Below, piece after piece: positions 1 through 13,388 of a stretch of DNA of 64,000 bases. The DNA is taken from NCBI RefSeq assembly GCF_019649055.1, contig NW_026570224.1, forward strand, positions 1,364,001 to 1,428,000. The letters are read 5' to 3'. Under the pieces are notes generated by a model, which did no database searches, was not told the DNA's origin, and worked only from the letters and a program-made list of their open reading frames with translations. The first letter of the stretch is position 1. Every line of letters starts with the position of its first letter. The DNA comes from Paramacrobiotus metropolitanus (Eukaryota; Tardigrada; Eutardigrada; Parachela; Macrobiotidae). A program made the position numbers and the translations under genes.

Positions 1-2709
1 AAGCACACCAAATTAAACTGTTTCACACTGAAAACAACAGCTGTGAGAAATGTTAATATTTCACAGGTGTTGCGCTTTTCTTCATGTAACTGTTATGATG
101 TACTGCACGGTTAGCAGGTGCAAACTCAGAAGATCAGCCGGAATTCGAAAATAACACTGGCTTGGACATTGGAAATTAAGTACTGTAAATGCAATTAATG
201 CATATCGCAATAAGATGTTGTTTACACTGTTGGGACTTCTGGATTAATCAGCTGCAATTCTTTTGCAAAACATCTCACAAAAAATTACCGGCAAGCATTT
301 CTCTCAAACTGCGTTGCCAAAGTCATATGGATGGGTTTTCAATATAAGCGCTGAACTAAATACGCAGTTAGCAAGTAAATCAAAAAATCCACGACCGCCA
401 AATAAGAACTAAAAATAGAATGTTTTACTCGCTCTGAACAACTGCAAAGAACCGTCATCCATGCAGTTCACCGTAAACCATCACATACAAACGCGTTCAA
501 TAAAACCCAACAGAACATAACCCGCGTCACACTGACATTTTCTCGCTCCCAAATACCCTGAACTCGTTTTCTTAACGCCACTGCTAGTACGTCTCAAATG
601 CGCCTGCCGGAACATCCCGCATCCTGCACAGACCGACCACGCTCTCAGCCAATGTTAAATATTCATATTCCGAAAATTCTGCTGACACAGCACAAGCAAC
701 CACATTGCAGCATTCGTTTTTCCCAAACAGTTGTTGTTGATGATTGTATTCCCCGCCACGGCAATGCAATGGCGTGATTATTATTAAAGTATCCTGTGAC
801 CACTCGTCTTTTGATGATACTGCGCACGTCAGCGGATTGTGCAGCTGTTGACCTTTACAGTATCCAGTAGATAAAAATGTCCTACCGCACATCCCGCCAT
901 TCAGATCACGTAAGCTGAAATTTTCTTTTAGATATGCAAAATGCACAACGGCCATATTGGTTGTGTTTAGTTTGGCACTCGATCAAGTGGCTCATCCGCG
1001 GACTATCAGACGCCATCTTCCAGACGGTATTCGGCGGTACGTGAACGTATACTGTACATCTTCAGCGCTGTAAAACGCGATTAATTTGAATGATATTTTT
1101 GGTAAGCATTACTGCCGCATTAGTAATAAGATTTCCGACTGTATGCCGCTATGGCACATGATAAGTTCAGATTCGCTGGCTGAACGGTCGAGTATGTGCA
1201 CACTTGAAGTGCTGCGCAGATGTTTATAAGCTGGACTGTTATTTACTTTTGATGATGACTAATAAAAAAACTTCCGGTCGATTCTGTGGCCGAGAAAAGG
1301 AAATATCCAGTAGAGAGGAAACGTAATCGGACGATTTTTTACTTGTTCAACATTTAGCCTAGATTTAATGGATCAGGATTGCTTGCCCACAAATATTTCA
1401 TTGAGCTCGAGTAGTGACTACCGGTCAGTTTGCGAATCCAAAACCTTAAGCCTTTAAGTATTGTTGGGCACGAGGATAATTTACCTCCAATCGTTCTGCC
1501 GCTATTTTTGGCTGTGAAACGTGGATTTGAGTTGCTCAACCACTTAAAATACCGCGTGTGACTTCGAAACGCGATAGATGTATTTTCCGGTATGATAACC
1601 GCTGTATCTTGGCCGGAAAGACATTCGTGCTCATCTCAAAAGACTGGGACTGTTGTGCAACATAATATACGTAATGTGTTTTACGCTTGTTCCTTTTGAA
1701 AGTTGGAACTTATCTGCGGCATTACTTATTTGCGCATCTGAGCAGTTAGCTTTGTGATACAGCAGGATTACGAAGTCCAAGACTTTTGCTGGCAACGCTT
1801 GCATATAAGAGTACGACGTACATAAGTTGGTCTAGTAATATTCTGTTATATTTATTATTCTGTTATTTCTGTTATAAATATTTAACACTGGGTTAACTTA
1901 GTATTCTGCCGTATTATGTACTTGTATATCGATTAATTATAACAGAAGTTCAAATTTGTTTTTGACGCTTGCAATTTGTGCCACCCATTTAAAATAACGT
2001 TAACGCGCTTGAATCAGGATTAGCAGAATTTTTAAGAAAACTATCCTCGTGCTACTATTATTTAATTGTGTCTGGAGACTAGCGATATTTCCTTAGGTTT
2101 TTGCGCAGAGCTGTCTGTACCTTTACATTTACTACAATTATATCGCGACCATAATGTTACTCTATCATTTGTACACCATAAAATATCGACTTCTGAAATC
2201 CAAAATTTCTAAGTGTACATGTTCCTACTCCACAAAGAAGAAAATACAATGAAAAACAATAGATAATATATTCTAATTATACAATACGTTATACCCTGTA
2301 TACGGTCAATTCTGACACATTCAATTCTTACGGTAGTAAGTTAGTAAGTGAGTATATCACTCTACGTGTTTCTAGAAAAAAATTATGTTTTAAAAAATTT
2401 CCGCCCTTTGTGGTGTATTGCGGATGATAAATAAAATTCTTAAATCAGTCTCCTAACTGGTGAGCAGTAATTAGTTAGACGTGGCACTGGCAGTAGTTAT
2501 CAGACAAGCTTTAACTTAACCAAAAATTATACTGTAAGTCTGCATAACAAGCTACAGTAATCAATATTCTCAGCATTCACAGTTCATATACCGGCAAAAA
2601 GTTTTGAAAACATCTGCAGCTTTCGTCTTCCGAAATAGTGCAGCTACGATAATTGAACGATTTGGCCAATTATCTCCTGAATAATGTTGCAAACCCCTTT
2701 GGTTTTCAG
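1..2709. other. 5' flank and probable first intron of the FHOD gene; no supported coding gene
   Basis: I find no recognisable protein here. The FHOD reading frame is closed by a TAA at 2650, and a good acceptor (pyrimidine-rich, ending ttttcag) lies at 2709, so the true start of the long FHOD form must be further upstream. One candidate is a tiny exon at 1090-1101: ATG plus three codons followed by gtaagc, phase 0, which matches the phase of exon 2710. A GCCATCTT motif (YY1-like) lies at 1012-1019, about 75 bp upstream of it. These are weak signals. A 123-codon open frame on the minus strand at 584-955 resembles nothing I know. Confidence 0.4.
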
Positions 2710-5700
2710 GGCCGTTCTTACAGCAATACTCCCCACATTTCTAACTATTCCCCTTCAAGTAGCAGCTATCTCCCCAGTCGACCGCCGGCCTACCCATCAA
2801 CGTCCAGCACATATCTCAGCACTCCGCGTAGCAGCTATCGACGCTCTTCACATGACGTTGGCGATGTTTACAAACGATCATACGAACCAAGTTCAACAAA
2901 GTACTCCAGCACGTCGGATATTGTTGGCACAGGAGATTACAGTACACGGTCGGGCGCGCATAAATACGATCACGAGCCCTACACCAGTTCCTTAATTTCA
3001 TCCCGCGCCTCACGTTCCTATGATAGACTCCCCGCCAACGATACGGACATGTCATTTGCCGGTACAACCGTGCGAACAGCATCTGATTCACCCTATCGCC
3101 GTTATCGCAGTCGCGACGAATCAGCATCAAAACCACAACCTGATGAACGCGAAAATGAGGCTGCTGCTGACGCAGATGCTAATAAAAAAACTCGTTATCA
3201 CAGTCCGGAGGTAGCGGCAATACCGTCAAGTTCAAGATTGGTGCCAAGTGGCCATGATGATCCAACGCGTTTGGACGTAATTGAAGCTGACGCGGATGCA
3301 GCCCACAAAAATCAGCAGCCGAATTCTGTGGCGGACGCTGACCATACAACCGCTCGTAAACCGTCGCTGTCCAATGTTAGCGACAGTATCACAAAAGTCT
3401 CAGAATGGCAGAAACGCCTGGATTCGGAAACGCCTGAACGTTCCATTCCCCAAACCAGCTTGCCAGATCACGCTACTCCGGAGATAAAGGTCTCGACATT
3501 TGATACAGACTCTGACGACGGGGAGGCCTTTTTCTCCACCAAGGAAGATGTCAGTCCTTATAAACGAACAGCGTCACCGTATCTCAGTTTTCGCAAAACC
3601 GACAGTAGCGATGCAATGGACACCATGTCATACAGGTTAATGCATAATACAGTAATTACTATTACACCAAAAATTATTTTATCACACTGCCTAAATGTGA
3701 TATTTATCTGTACACAGAATACACATTATAAATTGTACCGTGTCAAACATTTGTAGTTTGAAGGAATCGTTGAATCCCTGTCCGGGGATAAACTACTTGA
3801 GAAAACATCAGTGCTATATTTAAATTATATTGCCGAGACGTAGTAAACTAAATAAATTACGAATTTATAAAGTCAGACCTAACCATAATAGGAGTATAAA
3901 CATAAACAAAAGGTCTTAGCTGCCTAGTCATAACTGCCGTATAAGATGGTATAAAATGCACCTATCTAAATACGCTGCAATGATTATTTTAATGTTGTAG
4001 AACACCCGGCGAGCTTTCAGCAGGTTCTCCTCCTCAATCATCCCTAGCTGATGTCGACGATCACAATCTCGAGACAGATGAGGAAGGCGCGAATATTCCC
4101 AGAACGCCTAGTCCAGACGAGCAAATTACTAAACTAAACACGTCGAAACCTCCGCCAGCCAAACCACGCGGAATATCCTTTTTGCGCAGTGACAGTCGGG
4201 AATCAACTACCAGTGGCCGGCCTAATCGCTGTTCATCATTTCAAGATCTGAGGGATATCGACAACGCAACAGATGAGCCAACAGTACCTAAGCGCCGTCT
4301 TTCCGCCGATAATTTCGACCGGAAGCATATCAGCTTTTTGCCCACGACGGACAGTAGAACAACGGGTGAAAAGGACACCGACAGTGTTAGGTCAAAACGC
4401 AGCGAAGACGGCCGCGAGCTGGATTTTATCTCGGACAGTGGCCTACCGGAATCGGAGTTCGGCGAAACTGTCCGAGGATCTGATTCAGAGGAGGAACTAC
4501 GCGTGTCACATCGTAGCCGTTCTGGTACAAAAGCAGCGGACGAGGATGAGCCCAGCACGTTGATCATCGGTAAAGAGTCGGCTGCGCACAGTGACGACGA
4601 CACGATGCATGAAGTGTCACCGCCGCGCAAAGATAGTGCACTGGATTCTTCAGATGATAAACGGAACTGGAGCAGTATGAACAAGACTTCCAGGCGGAAG
4701 TCCAGTTCTGATATCAGCGATTCCGTATATGATGCCCCGAAAGACCAACCATACGTTAGTCCGTATCGTAGAGGCGGGTTTTTAAGTTTTCTGAAGAGAA
4801 CCAATTCAGCCGGTGATGAGCTGGAAACTACACCAAATACGGAAGAAAAAAAAGAGACAAAAAAGCAGCGCACCGATAGCGTCGAGAGCGATTTCTGGGA
4901 TTCGTTTAATGATGACGACAAGCCACGTTCGAAGTCAGCTGACCCTTCGACCGCACCAGTCAGCTATGAAAGTATGGATACGGACGATAATCTGCGTTTC
5001 GATGTTTTTTCGAAAAAACGACTAAGCATTGACAACGGAGTGAAAGACGAATTAGTAAGCAAGAAATCTCCTACTACTCCATTTCTCAGTTTTCTGAACT
5101 TCAATAAAAATGCGGATGACGAAGCGTTTCCAGGCGCGTCAGATAAAGGTCAGTGCCCTTTCACAATGCGTTTTACCTTCAGTACTTAAATGGATAAAAT
5201 ATTCATCGAGTAAAATGTAACCGTCTGTGCTAGATAGCCGTATAAAATAATTTTTGCGTAACGGCGTACGAACAACGGCATTTTGCCGAATGTAGGTGCT
5301 GTAAATATGGTAATTAACAATATTATGCTTTGAAAAGCCTCATGTTGCAATAAACTGGAGCTGAGTGGATGAAATAACTGAATATATGATTACTAGAAAC
5401 GCCAGAAAGTCCGTCAACAACAGCAAAACTAAAGAAAATACCCTCTGTTGATTTCTGGGCTGAAATTCTCAGTGACAACGAAGGTCACGAAGAGAAACAC
5501 CCATCTAAGCCGTTACCGGATGATAATGCCATGAATGATAATACTGCAACCAGCAAGACTACGAGCCGTATATCGCAAGATGGAGCCGGCAATTTCTGGG
5601 CAGAATTAAACTCGTCAACAGAGCCATCCAACAGCAAGTCGAAGCTGAAGAAAGACGAATCCCAAGAATCGATAGACTTCTGGGAAGAACTAGGCAAAGA

Positions 5701-8700
5701 CGACAAAAGCAATAACATCACAATCGGCCGATCTCTGCAAAGCCAAGAATCCAAGGATAGCGCGCCTGATTTCTGGGCGGAAATTAACGAAGCTCACAAT
5801 GAGCCACAAACATTCACCAGCAAGGCAAAACTGAAAAAGAATGAATCACAGGAGTCTGTTGATTTCTGGAAGGAGTTAGGAAATGAAGACGAAGGAGAAC
5901 AGAAGTCAGCTGCGCGGTCACTGAAACATCAAGAATCGGCGGACAGCGGCTCGGATTTTTGGGCGGAAATTAGTAATGATGCCGACACCGAAGACAAAAG
6001 CAGCAAAAATGTTCCTTCGCGCAATAACGACGATCCAGGGCAAAACAACAATACAAAAGCAGGCGATGCGCGATTCAAGAGATTGGAAAGCAACGACTCT
6101 GTTGATTTTTGGGCTGAAATTAATCCCGCCAACGATAGACCGGAAAATATTCGACAGGAAAAAAATGATTTAGAAGAGATCGACGATAGATCTGGTTCAG
6201 AGGTTCAACGCGCAGTATCTCCGTACGCGAGAAGCGGATCAAAACTAGCCAGACCGAGCAGCCTGCCATTAGGCGACTCAAAACCGGGAAACACCGAAGC
6301 ACTGGCAAGGGAGAATGACCAAGACATGCCGGCTTCCCCGTATTTACAGAGCGATAACTCAACGAAAACACCATCGACACCGGCGACACCGCCAGAACCG
6401 AAGCGTCGGTTGTCCCTGTTGCGGCAACGGAGCCAGTCTGCGGATACTGAAGAGACGCGAGCGGAACCGGCTGCCAAATCTCGCCCACCGCCCATTAGCT
6501 TTCTTCGGCGCACGAGCTCCGCCGAAGTGTCTCTCAACGATATGTTTGCCGCGAATGAGCTGCCTCCGACACCCAGATCACCACGCACTAATATGGCGTC
6601 TCTTCCGCCCATCATAAGACGGTCACCTTCACCTTCGCCGGCCAGCAAGCGATCGCGTGGCTCGGTGGATTCCGGTTCGGCAACTCCAGAGATCCCAAAA
6701 AGTCCTGTGCGGGGACCGAAATTTTTTGCTGCCGATACGGTGTTTCCTGGAAGTCCAACAATATCTCCTTCGGCCGAGAAGCCTATTAGCTTTCTGACCG
6801 CAAAAGGCTCAGATATATCCGATAAAGATAGTGAAATGAAGGAAGCATCGGAGGTAAAGATGTCGATAAAGTCGCCAAATTCTGAGTATCAGCCAATCAG
6901 TTTCTTAAGGCAGTCGTCTTCAATCGCTACAGAAAAAAGCAGCGCAGAAAATTTGCATTCCAATATATCCTCGCCAGTTACAGACAGTTCAAAGGCATTC
7001 CAGACCGAAAAAACAAGCGAGGAAAAATCGCAGGCAAAAGTATCTCCAATCAGTTTTCTCCAGCCCAAAAGTGACAATAACGTACCTAGTGCAAAAGTAT
7101 TCAGCCCACCACAAAGTCCAAGTCCGTATGCGGCTAAACGACAGACTTCCCAAACCAGTACTGTTGCTTCCATCTTCACAACGGAACCGGAGAAAATTGA
7201 CATAAAAAGTGGACGTTCATTTTCTCCGCCAGTGCCGGCACAAGCAACAAAGCAACGGGAACAGCTTCAGGAATCACCTTTCAGCTTTTTGCCTAAATCA
7301 ACCGAACCAAAAACCCCGGTGACGGCTGCAACTCCTGATGTGACACCTCTTAGCTTTCTTCCTAAACAACCTGAGACGAAACCCTCATCTAAAACACCTG
7401 CGGATAAATCGGCTGAATTAGCCGCTCCCGTCGTTACAGTGGAGATTAAGCCAAAATCTCCAACGACACAGACTCCCCAACAAGATAGCACGAAAATCCG
7501 GTCCAGCTCCGTTGAAACTACAGCCCAACGGTCGACACCTGAACCACCTCATCCAATGACCACCATGCGACAAAGGTCACAGTCTAATTCACGGGAGGGC
7601 GAGACCGATTCACCCGATAGCACACTTCGACGTCGACAACGCCCGTCAGCAAAATACGCTGAAACTGATATCGAGTCAAAACCGCCGGTTATGTCAGCGA
7701 AAGATAGACTCCTCAGTAAAATGCAAGCGGCAGCGGTCACGCCTGAACCGTCGGACCCGTTCGGACAAAGAAAGCTTTCAGTAGCACAACCCAGTGTGAG
7801 AAAATTATCAGCGGAAAATATTTCACCATTAGGATCACGAAAATCATCAATGGAAACAACTGAGTTAAGTGAGCAAGAAGCAAAACTAAAAGCGTCACAA
7901 GAAGCTGCCAGGCTTCGCAATATTGAGAGAGAAAAAAAGGAACAGGAACGCTTGGCTGAAAAAAAGCGACAAGAAGAGGAACGATTGCGGAAGATAGAAG
8001 AAGAAAGGAAACAAAGAGCGGAAGAAGAGCAAAAACGCCGAGAAGAGGCAATAAAGAGACGTGCCGAGGAGCAGCAGCGGAAAGCCAAGGAAGAGGAAGA
8101 ACGGCAAGAACGAGAGCGCATTCGTCAGCTGGAAGAAAAACTACGAGAAGAAAAACGACAAGTGGAAGACGAGCGGTGTAAGCGCGAGGAAGCGGAAAGG
8201 GACGCAATGGACAGAGCGAAGAAAGAGCGCGAAGCCAAGCGACAAGCACTAGAGGAGCAGAGAAAGAAAGAGGCTGAGGAAGAGCGGATGCGTAAACAAA
8301 AACTGGAAGAAAAGCGGAAAGCGGACGAAGAACGCCGACGAAAAGAAGAACAAGAAAAATTCGAGGAAGAAAAACGTAAGCGGGAAGAACGCGAGACCAA
8401 GCGCCGGGAACAAGAAGAGAAACGCAGACAGGAATTAGAGGCCATCAGACTAAGGGAAGAAGCCGAAAAGGAAAGACTTGCAGCGGAGAAGAAAAAACTC
8501 GAAGAACAGAAGCGCAAATTAGAAGAGGAGGAAAAACGGCGAGCGGAAGAGCGGAGGAAACGGGATGAAGAGGAGCGAAAACGGAAAGAAGAAGAAAGGC
8601 AGAAACGCAAGGAGCAAGAACTACAAAAATATGAGGAAAAATTTAAAAAGATTGATGAACATAAAAAAGAAATTTCAGACGTCGCCCAAAGAAATATCGA

Positions 8701-9952
8701 AAGTCACAAAGAAGCCGAACGGAGAAAGCATGAACTAGCTCAAATTAAAATGACCGAGCAGAAGGAAGTAGAAAGAATCCGTCTGGAAGCGGAAGCTGAA
8801 AAAGCGCGCCAACAGAATGAAAAGCGTATGAGAGGCGCGCCGGAGCTGGACCCATCGTTAAAGCTGCCTGCTCGCCAGCCGACGCAACCACTTCCACTGG
8901 ATGCGGTCACGACCGTTCCAAAGCCAACAGAAAAGAAAGTCGGTTCCCTCAAAGACAAGTGGGAGCAACAAGCTGTAACCGAAACGCCTATGCAAAAAGC
9001 TTTCACGCCTCCTCAACAAAAAATGGCAGAACAAAAGGCCCAGGTATCAAATAGTACGCAAAAGGTACAGCCGCCAGAGGCAGCATTAACTGCCCAGAAG
9101 CCGCAACCACAACAGCAGCCACAAACATCGACGACGCCAGTATCCGCGCAAAGTCCATTTCAAACACCATTACCACGAGATCTGAGTGAACTCTCGAAAG
9201 TAACTTTACCGGCATCCATCAGCCAACCTCCGCGACCTACGACCTTGCCGCTAGCGCCATCGCAGCACATTTACGATGAGCCCGGTCCCGTAAAAACTGT
9301 TAATATAATCCGGGCACCACCAAAACCACAGAATCAGAACCAGCAGATCAAAGATAAATTTGCCGGTACTCAGGTAGATGCTGGCCGACCGCCCGTTCAG
9401 AGCACAGGACAACCGCACAAGCAAGCCCCGAGCCAACAAAGCAAGCACCAGGTTCAGCCGGAGCCTGTCTATGCTGAACCGGATGTTGCACAACGTCCCC
9501 CGCCACCAGGACAGCTGAAGCCGCAACGCTCCCGCGGATCGTACATTGGCGGGGTAGTGGATATTGACGATCTGCTGGGCGGCAGTAAAACAAATTTTCT
9601 ACAAACGGCTCGCACTCGATCACAGGAACGCCCCGGCTCACGCAGTGCCTCTCAGAGTCGTGATCGAGCAGCTGACCAGACTAACAGCCAACAAGCTTTA
9701 GGGCAGAGCGGGAAAGCACAACCTGCACAAGGTGTTTCTCCTGCTTCTCCTGCTGTGCCCTGCGTTGTGCTGGAGAAGAAAGATTATGTAAGAAAACGCG
9801 TGTGGCATGAATTAAGGCGCTGTCTACGCCCCGATGTGGATGTCTTCTTGGGCTTGCCCGCTTTGCCAGACCCCATGATTGGGAGCTCCCAAACCTCGTA
9901 TGATATCTTTAAAATTCCCGGAAAAAGTTCGTACTGCAATAAACACGGCAAG
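2710..9952 (+). CDS. FHOD: FHOD-family formin, long-isoform N-terminal extension (three large exons)
   Basis: Exons placed at 2710-3635, 4001-5148 and 5397-9952 are all in phase and give about 2,210 codons. The protein is disordered and Ser/Pro-rich. It carries about eight copies of a [DN]FWxE[IL]-type motif (4.9-6.1 kb), about ten copies of an (P)ISFL[RPQ]-type motif, and several SPY motifs. A roughly 300-residue Glu/Arg/Lys-rich segment at 7.87-8.83 kb is probably a single charged helix or coiled coil. A Gln/Pro-rich stretch and a final acidic YIGGVVDIDDLLGG-type patch follow. The last exon ends in phase 0 at a strong donor (AAG|gtgagc), and the next phase-0 acceptor is the FHOD core exon at 13389. 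The ISFLQ and SESPY motifs recur inside the FHOD core exon at 18034-18475, which argues for one gene. Long alternative N-termini are, as I recall, known for insect Fhos. A separate gene ending near 9973 is possible but less likely. The initiator exon is not identified. Confidence 0.7.
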
Positions 9953-12900
9953 GTGAGCAAAAACTTACTGTAGTATCTACTTGTGAATTTTGATCAAATG
10001 CCTATCAAACATGTGCTGCGATTTCTCTAAGCACTTGTTGCTAATAATGCTTTAGTATGTTGTAATACAATAGTATGCTGTACAGTACATAGAAGAAAAA
10101 CGTAAATCTGACTTTAAAGGACATCCGTGCATCGACGTTGGCCATATATAGCTAAGCCGAGGACCATTTAATTTTTCCGCCACTGGTTTGAAATTTTTTA
10201 TTTTGAGAAAATATTTGTAACTTTGAGGCTTATTACTTTACCTTACCGGAAGCAATCCTACTTCCTACTGAACAAAACTAACCGCTGTCTGTGAACATAA
10301 GACATACAAGAAACAGCCTCGGCTTCGCCTCCGCGTTTCTTGTGGTCCATGGCCACTATATTCGATTTCGAACGAGTATTTATATTGGCACAACATCAGC
10401 ATTCTATATTCTGCCTAACCATAATCGGTTTATCGCGCAAAACCACGGATTTAATATAAAAATGAGTTGATGGTTCTCTCCATTCAGTATTAATTCTCTC
10501 AATTGAATTCGTGATTCTCAACTTCATTTTGTTGATTGTCAGTAGCGGTAGGTCGGTCACTCACTCTGGACACTATGGACAGTACCGGTAGCTTGGTAAC
10601 TCATTCTCTTAACGAGTCCCGCCCATTGGACAGAACCGACAGCGGTCACTCGTTAACTTCACGGGCTTTGCAGACTGGACAGTAACGGTAGCTCGGCCAC
10701 TCGGGCTCCACACTGCACTGACAGTACCGGTAGCTCGGTTACTCGTTCACCTAATGGGCTCTGTACACTGTCAGATAGCAGCAGTGGATAGTAGTAGTGG
10801 CAGTTCGATCTCCGAGCTTCGCAGACTGGACAGTACTGGTAGTTCGTACTCAACTAACTAGCTGTGTGCAATGGACAGTACCGGTAGCTCGGTCACTCGT
10901 TCACCTAACGGGCTCTGCGAGCTCGGTCGCAGGCTCACATTACGGGCTCCGCACACTGGACACTATGGACCATACCGGTAGCTCGGTCACTATAATATGA
11001 TATTCCGAAGTGATCACCCGAAACCTGACGTGCTCGAAACCTGACGTGCTGTGCAGTATACAGTCGGCATTCTTTTCAAGTTCAGCCTCGGCTCGGCTCG
11101 GAAACGGCCTCGGCTTTGCATCCGCGTTTCTTGTGGTCAATGGTCACTTTATTTAGTTTTCAATAAATATTTATTAGAATAACATATTTCGTCGAATCAT
11201 AATCGGTACATCGTATTAACGCAACAAAACGGATTTTATATAAAACACGGAATTTAATTTTATATGATTTTTTTAATCAGTTCATGATTCTCTCAAATCA
11301 CCATAACTTCTCACAACTGAATTCATGATTCTGTGGACCTCAACCTCATGAATCTGGGTAGTGGAAGCTCGGTCACTCGTTCATTTGACGGGATCTGTGC
11401 ATTGGAGAGTAGGGCCAGCTTGGTCCCAAGTTCACCTAACGGTCTCCCTACACTGGACAGTACCGGCAGTTCGGTCACCCGCTCATCTAACGGGTACTGG
11501 ACAGCTTCGCGAGATGGGTCACCCGCTCGCCTAACGAGCCCCGTACACTGGACAGTACCGAGGGCTCAGTCACCCGTTTACCGAACAGGCCCCGTGCACT
11601 GCACAGTACCGGTAGTTTGGTCACTCGTTCGTCTGACGGGCTCTGTGCACCCGTTAACTCGGTCACCCGCTAGGTCGTTTGCCTAACGGGCTATTTGCGC
11701 TGGACAGTACTGGTTGCTCGGTCACCCACTCACCTAGCGGGTCCCGTACACTGGACAGTACCGGTAGCTTTGTCACTTGGTCGGCCGGCACTCGTGCAGA
11801 ATTGTCCTCGATGACAACGTTACATTTGTAGTCGTTCTTGTCGTAATATCGGTTTGCTAATTAAATTCATTCTGATAATTTAAATAGTAGAAATGACTTT
11901 CATTTTTTAGCTATATTTTAGGCAACATTGCCTGGTTAAAAATACCACGATGATTATTATTATTACAGTAATTTAGTTGCATTTGGTGAAGGTAATCAAA
12001 ACTCTTCCGCTTTGGCGTTCGAAGCGGGAGAGGTTTTGAAAGAAATGAATACTATCTGGCCGGGTTTTTGACTACGGGCTTTCAGAATATAGTATTGGTT
12101 TTGGTCAGTCTTTTTTGATTTGCCGGCTCTGGTGTATTCCATTCGTGGGAATACAGATCTGAATTAGGATATATCGTATATTATTATTTTTTTTTTGAGT
12201 TTGTTGGTACAGTACTTACTTATACTATGTATTCAAAATGAGCGGTCCGGTTTTAGAAAATAACCGGTATGTTTTCTAAATTATTAGTTCTAATACTTAA
12301 TAATATTTCAGTGATTAAAACTGAGAGTGACACTTGAGTGGAATCATGAAGTCGTCATAACTGTCCCGATTCAATAATAGCTTTAAAATTGCTAATACCG
12401 AATCTCCAGTTTGTTGATTTAAATACATATGTCATGCTTGCGTCATATCTATATACGAGTATCCTAAGAATCGCATGATGCTACGTACGCGCGTTTGCCG
12501 TAGGGCAAAAGCAATTAAGGTCTTCTGTTGGGCTCGCCCACGATCTGCAAACGGCGAAGAGAAGCTACGTTTGCGCATTTCGTGGTCTTGGAATAACGAT
12601 AGAAAAACTCGCCAAACTGCAGCAAATGACAGACGCCGCTCGAACCCATGCTATTCCCTCGCCGCTGTGGCGCGCAAAACACCAGCATTTGTTTCTGCTC
12701 TGTGACTGCGAACGAACAACGCTTAAAAATAGCTACAGCGCACAACTCTCACATCTGTCAGGTCCTGAACGGAAATAGTGTCTTGTTGACAATTCTAGAA
12801 CATTCAGAACTTAACATCTGACGGCAACAGAGGGCCAATCGATGCGTTTCAGTTTTCGCAATCCTCACAACCATTTGTTAAAGCATTCGGTCTCTCCATC

Positions 12901-13388
12901 AATTTTTCAATAGCATTTTCTGTTCGATTTCTTCTAAGTACGTGGACAAGAGCCCAGTAGCTAGTATGGGTAGCCAAATCAGCCCATTAGGACTTCCGCA
13001 GTGACGTACTTCCGGTTACTTGGCTTTGATAGGCTGCAGACAAGAATGCCCGCCCACTAAATGTATAGGATATTTGCCGTTTGCGACACTGCACAGTGAA
13101 CCGCTTTTGTTGCTGGCGTTGTTTTGCAAACCAAAACATCCACTATTATTTTACTGTAGCCATGAGAGACTTGAAACAGTCCGTTTTCTAAAAATTTTTG
13201 TTCTCGCCACGTATGCGTAACGACTTTGGAAGTTATGTATAACTGATCAAAACAGCGCACAAACATTCCTGCGTCCGTATCCTTCTTCTCAGTTTGATTT
13301 CTCCGATGGTCCTACGATGGATCAAACTCAAGTCTTGTTTGTTTGGATTAATGATTAATCATTTTTATTGAAGCGATTTGGGTGTTAG
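9953..13388 (+). other. 3.4 kb FHOD intron with a minisatellite and a possible internal promoter
   Basis: This is the gap between donor 9953 and acceptor 13388. No exon with FHOD similarity is visible in it. It holds a two-block minisatellite (10.55-11.79 kb). At 12.47-12.75 kb is a 76-codon open frame with no recognisable similarity. A MEF2-like element (TTAAAAATAG, the reverse of CTATTTTTAA) lies at 12723-12732. An internal start for a short FHOD isoform, with ATG at 13416, could lie in this interval. Confidence 0.5.
10306..11792. repeat. Intronic minisatellite, two blocks in a roughly 780-bp direct duplication
   Basis: About 15 degenerate units of about 50 bp share the cores GACAGTACCGGTAGCTCGGT and CACTCGTTCACCTAACGGGC. 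They fall in two blocks, about 10560-10990 and 11345-11790. Each block is preceded by a related unique spacer: 10310-10550 and 11090-11340 both contain CCTCGGCTT, CCGCGTTTCTTGTGGTC and an ATTCATGATTCT-like stretch. The whole therefore looks like a higher-order direct duplication. It lies inside the FHOD intron and does not disturb coding sequence. The first spacer is edged by 9-bp inverted arms (ACAAGAAAC at 10306-10314 and GTTTCTTGT at 10335-10343). Confidence 0.8.

Noticed and set aside
584-955. 123-codon minus-strand open frame with several cysteines
   Set aside because: No signal peptide, no family resemblance and no splice partners. Length is within chance expectation for the window.
7549-8610. 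Long Ser/Phe/Leu-rich open frames on the minus strand opposite the charged helix
   Set aside because: These are mirror frames of the Glu/Lys/Arg-rich FHOD coding sequence, whose codons rarely produce stops in antisense.
12475-12745. Overlapping 76-codon frames on both strands in the FHOD intron
   Set aside because: No similarity, no splice context consistent with FHOD, and opposite-strand frames of equal length suggest base composition only.
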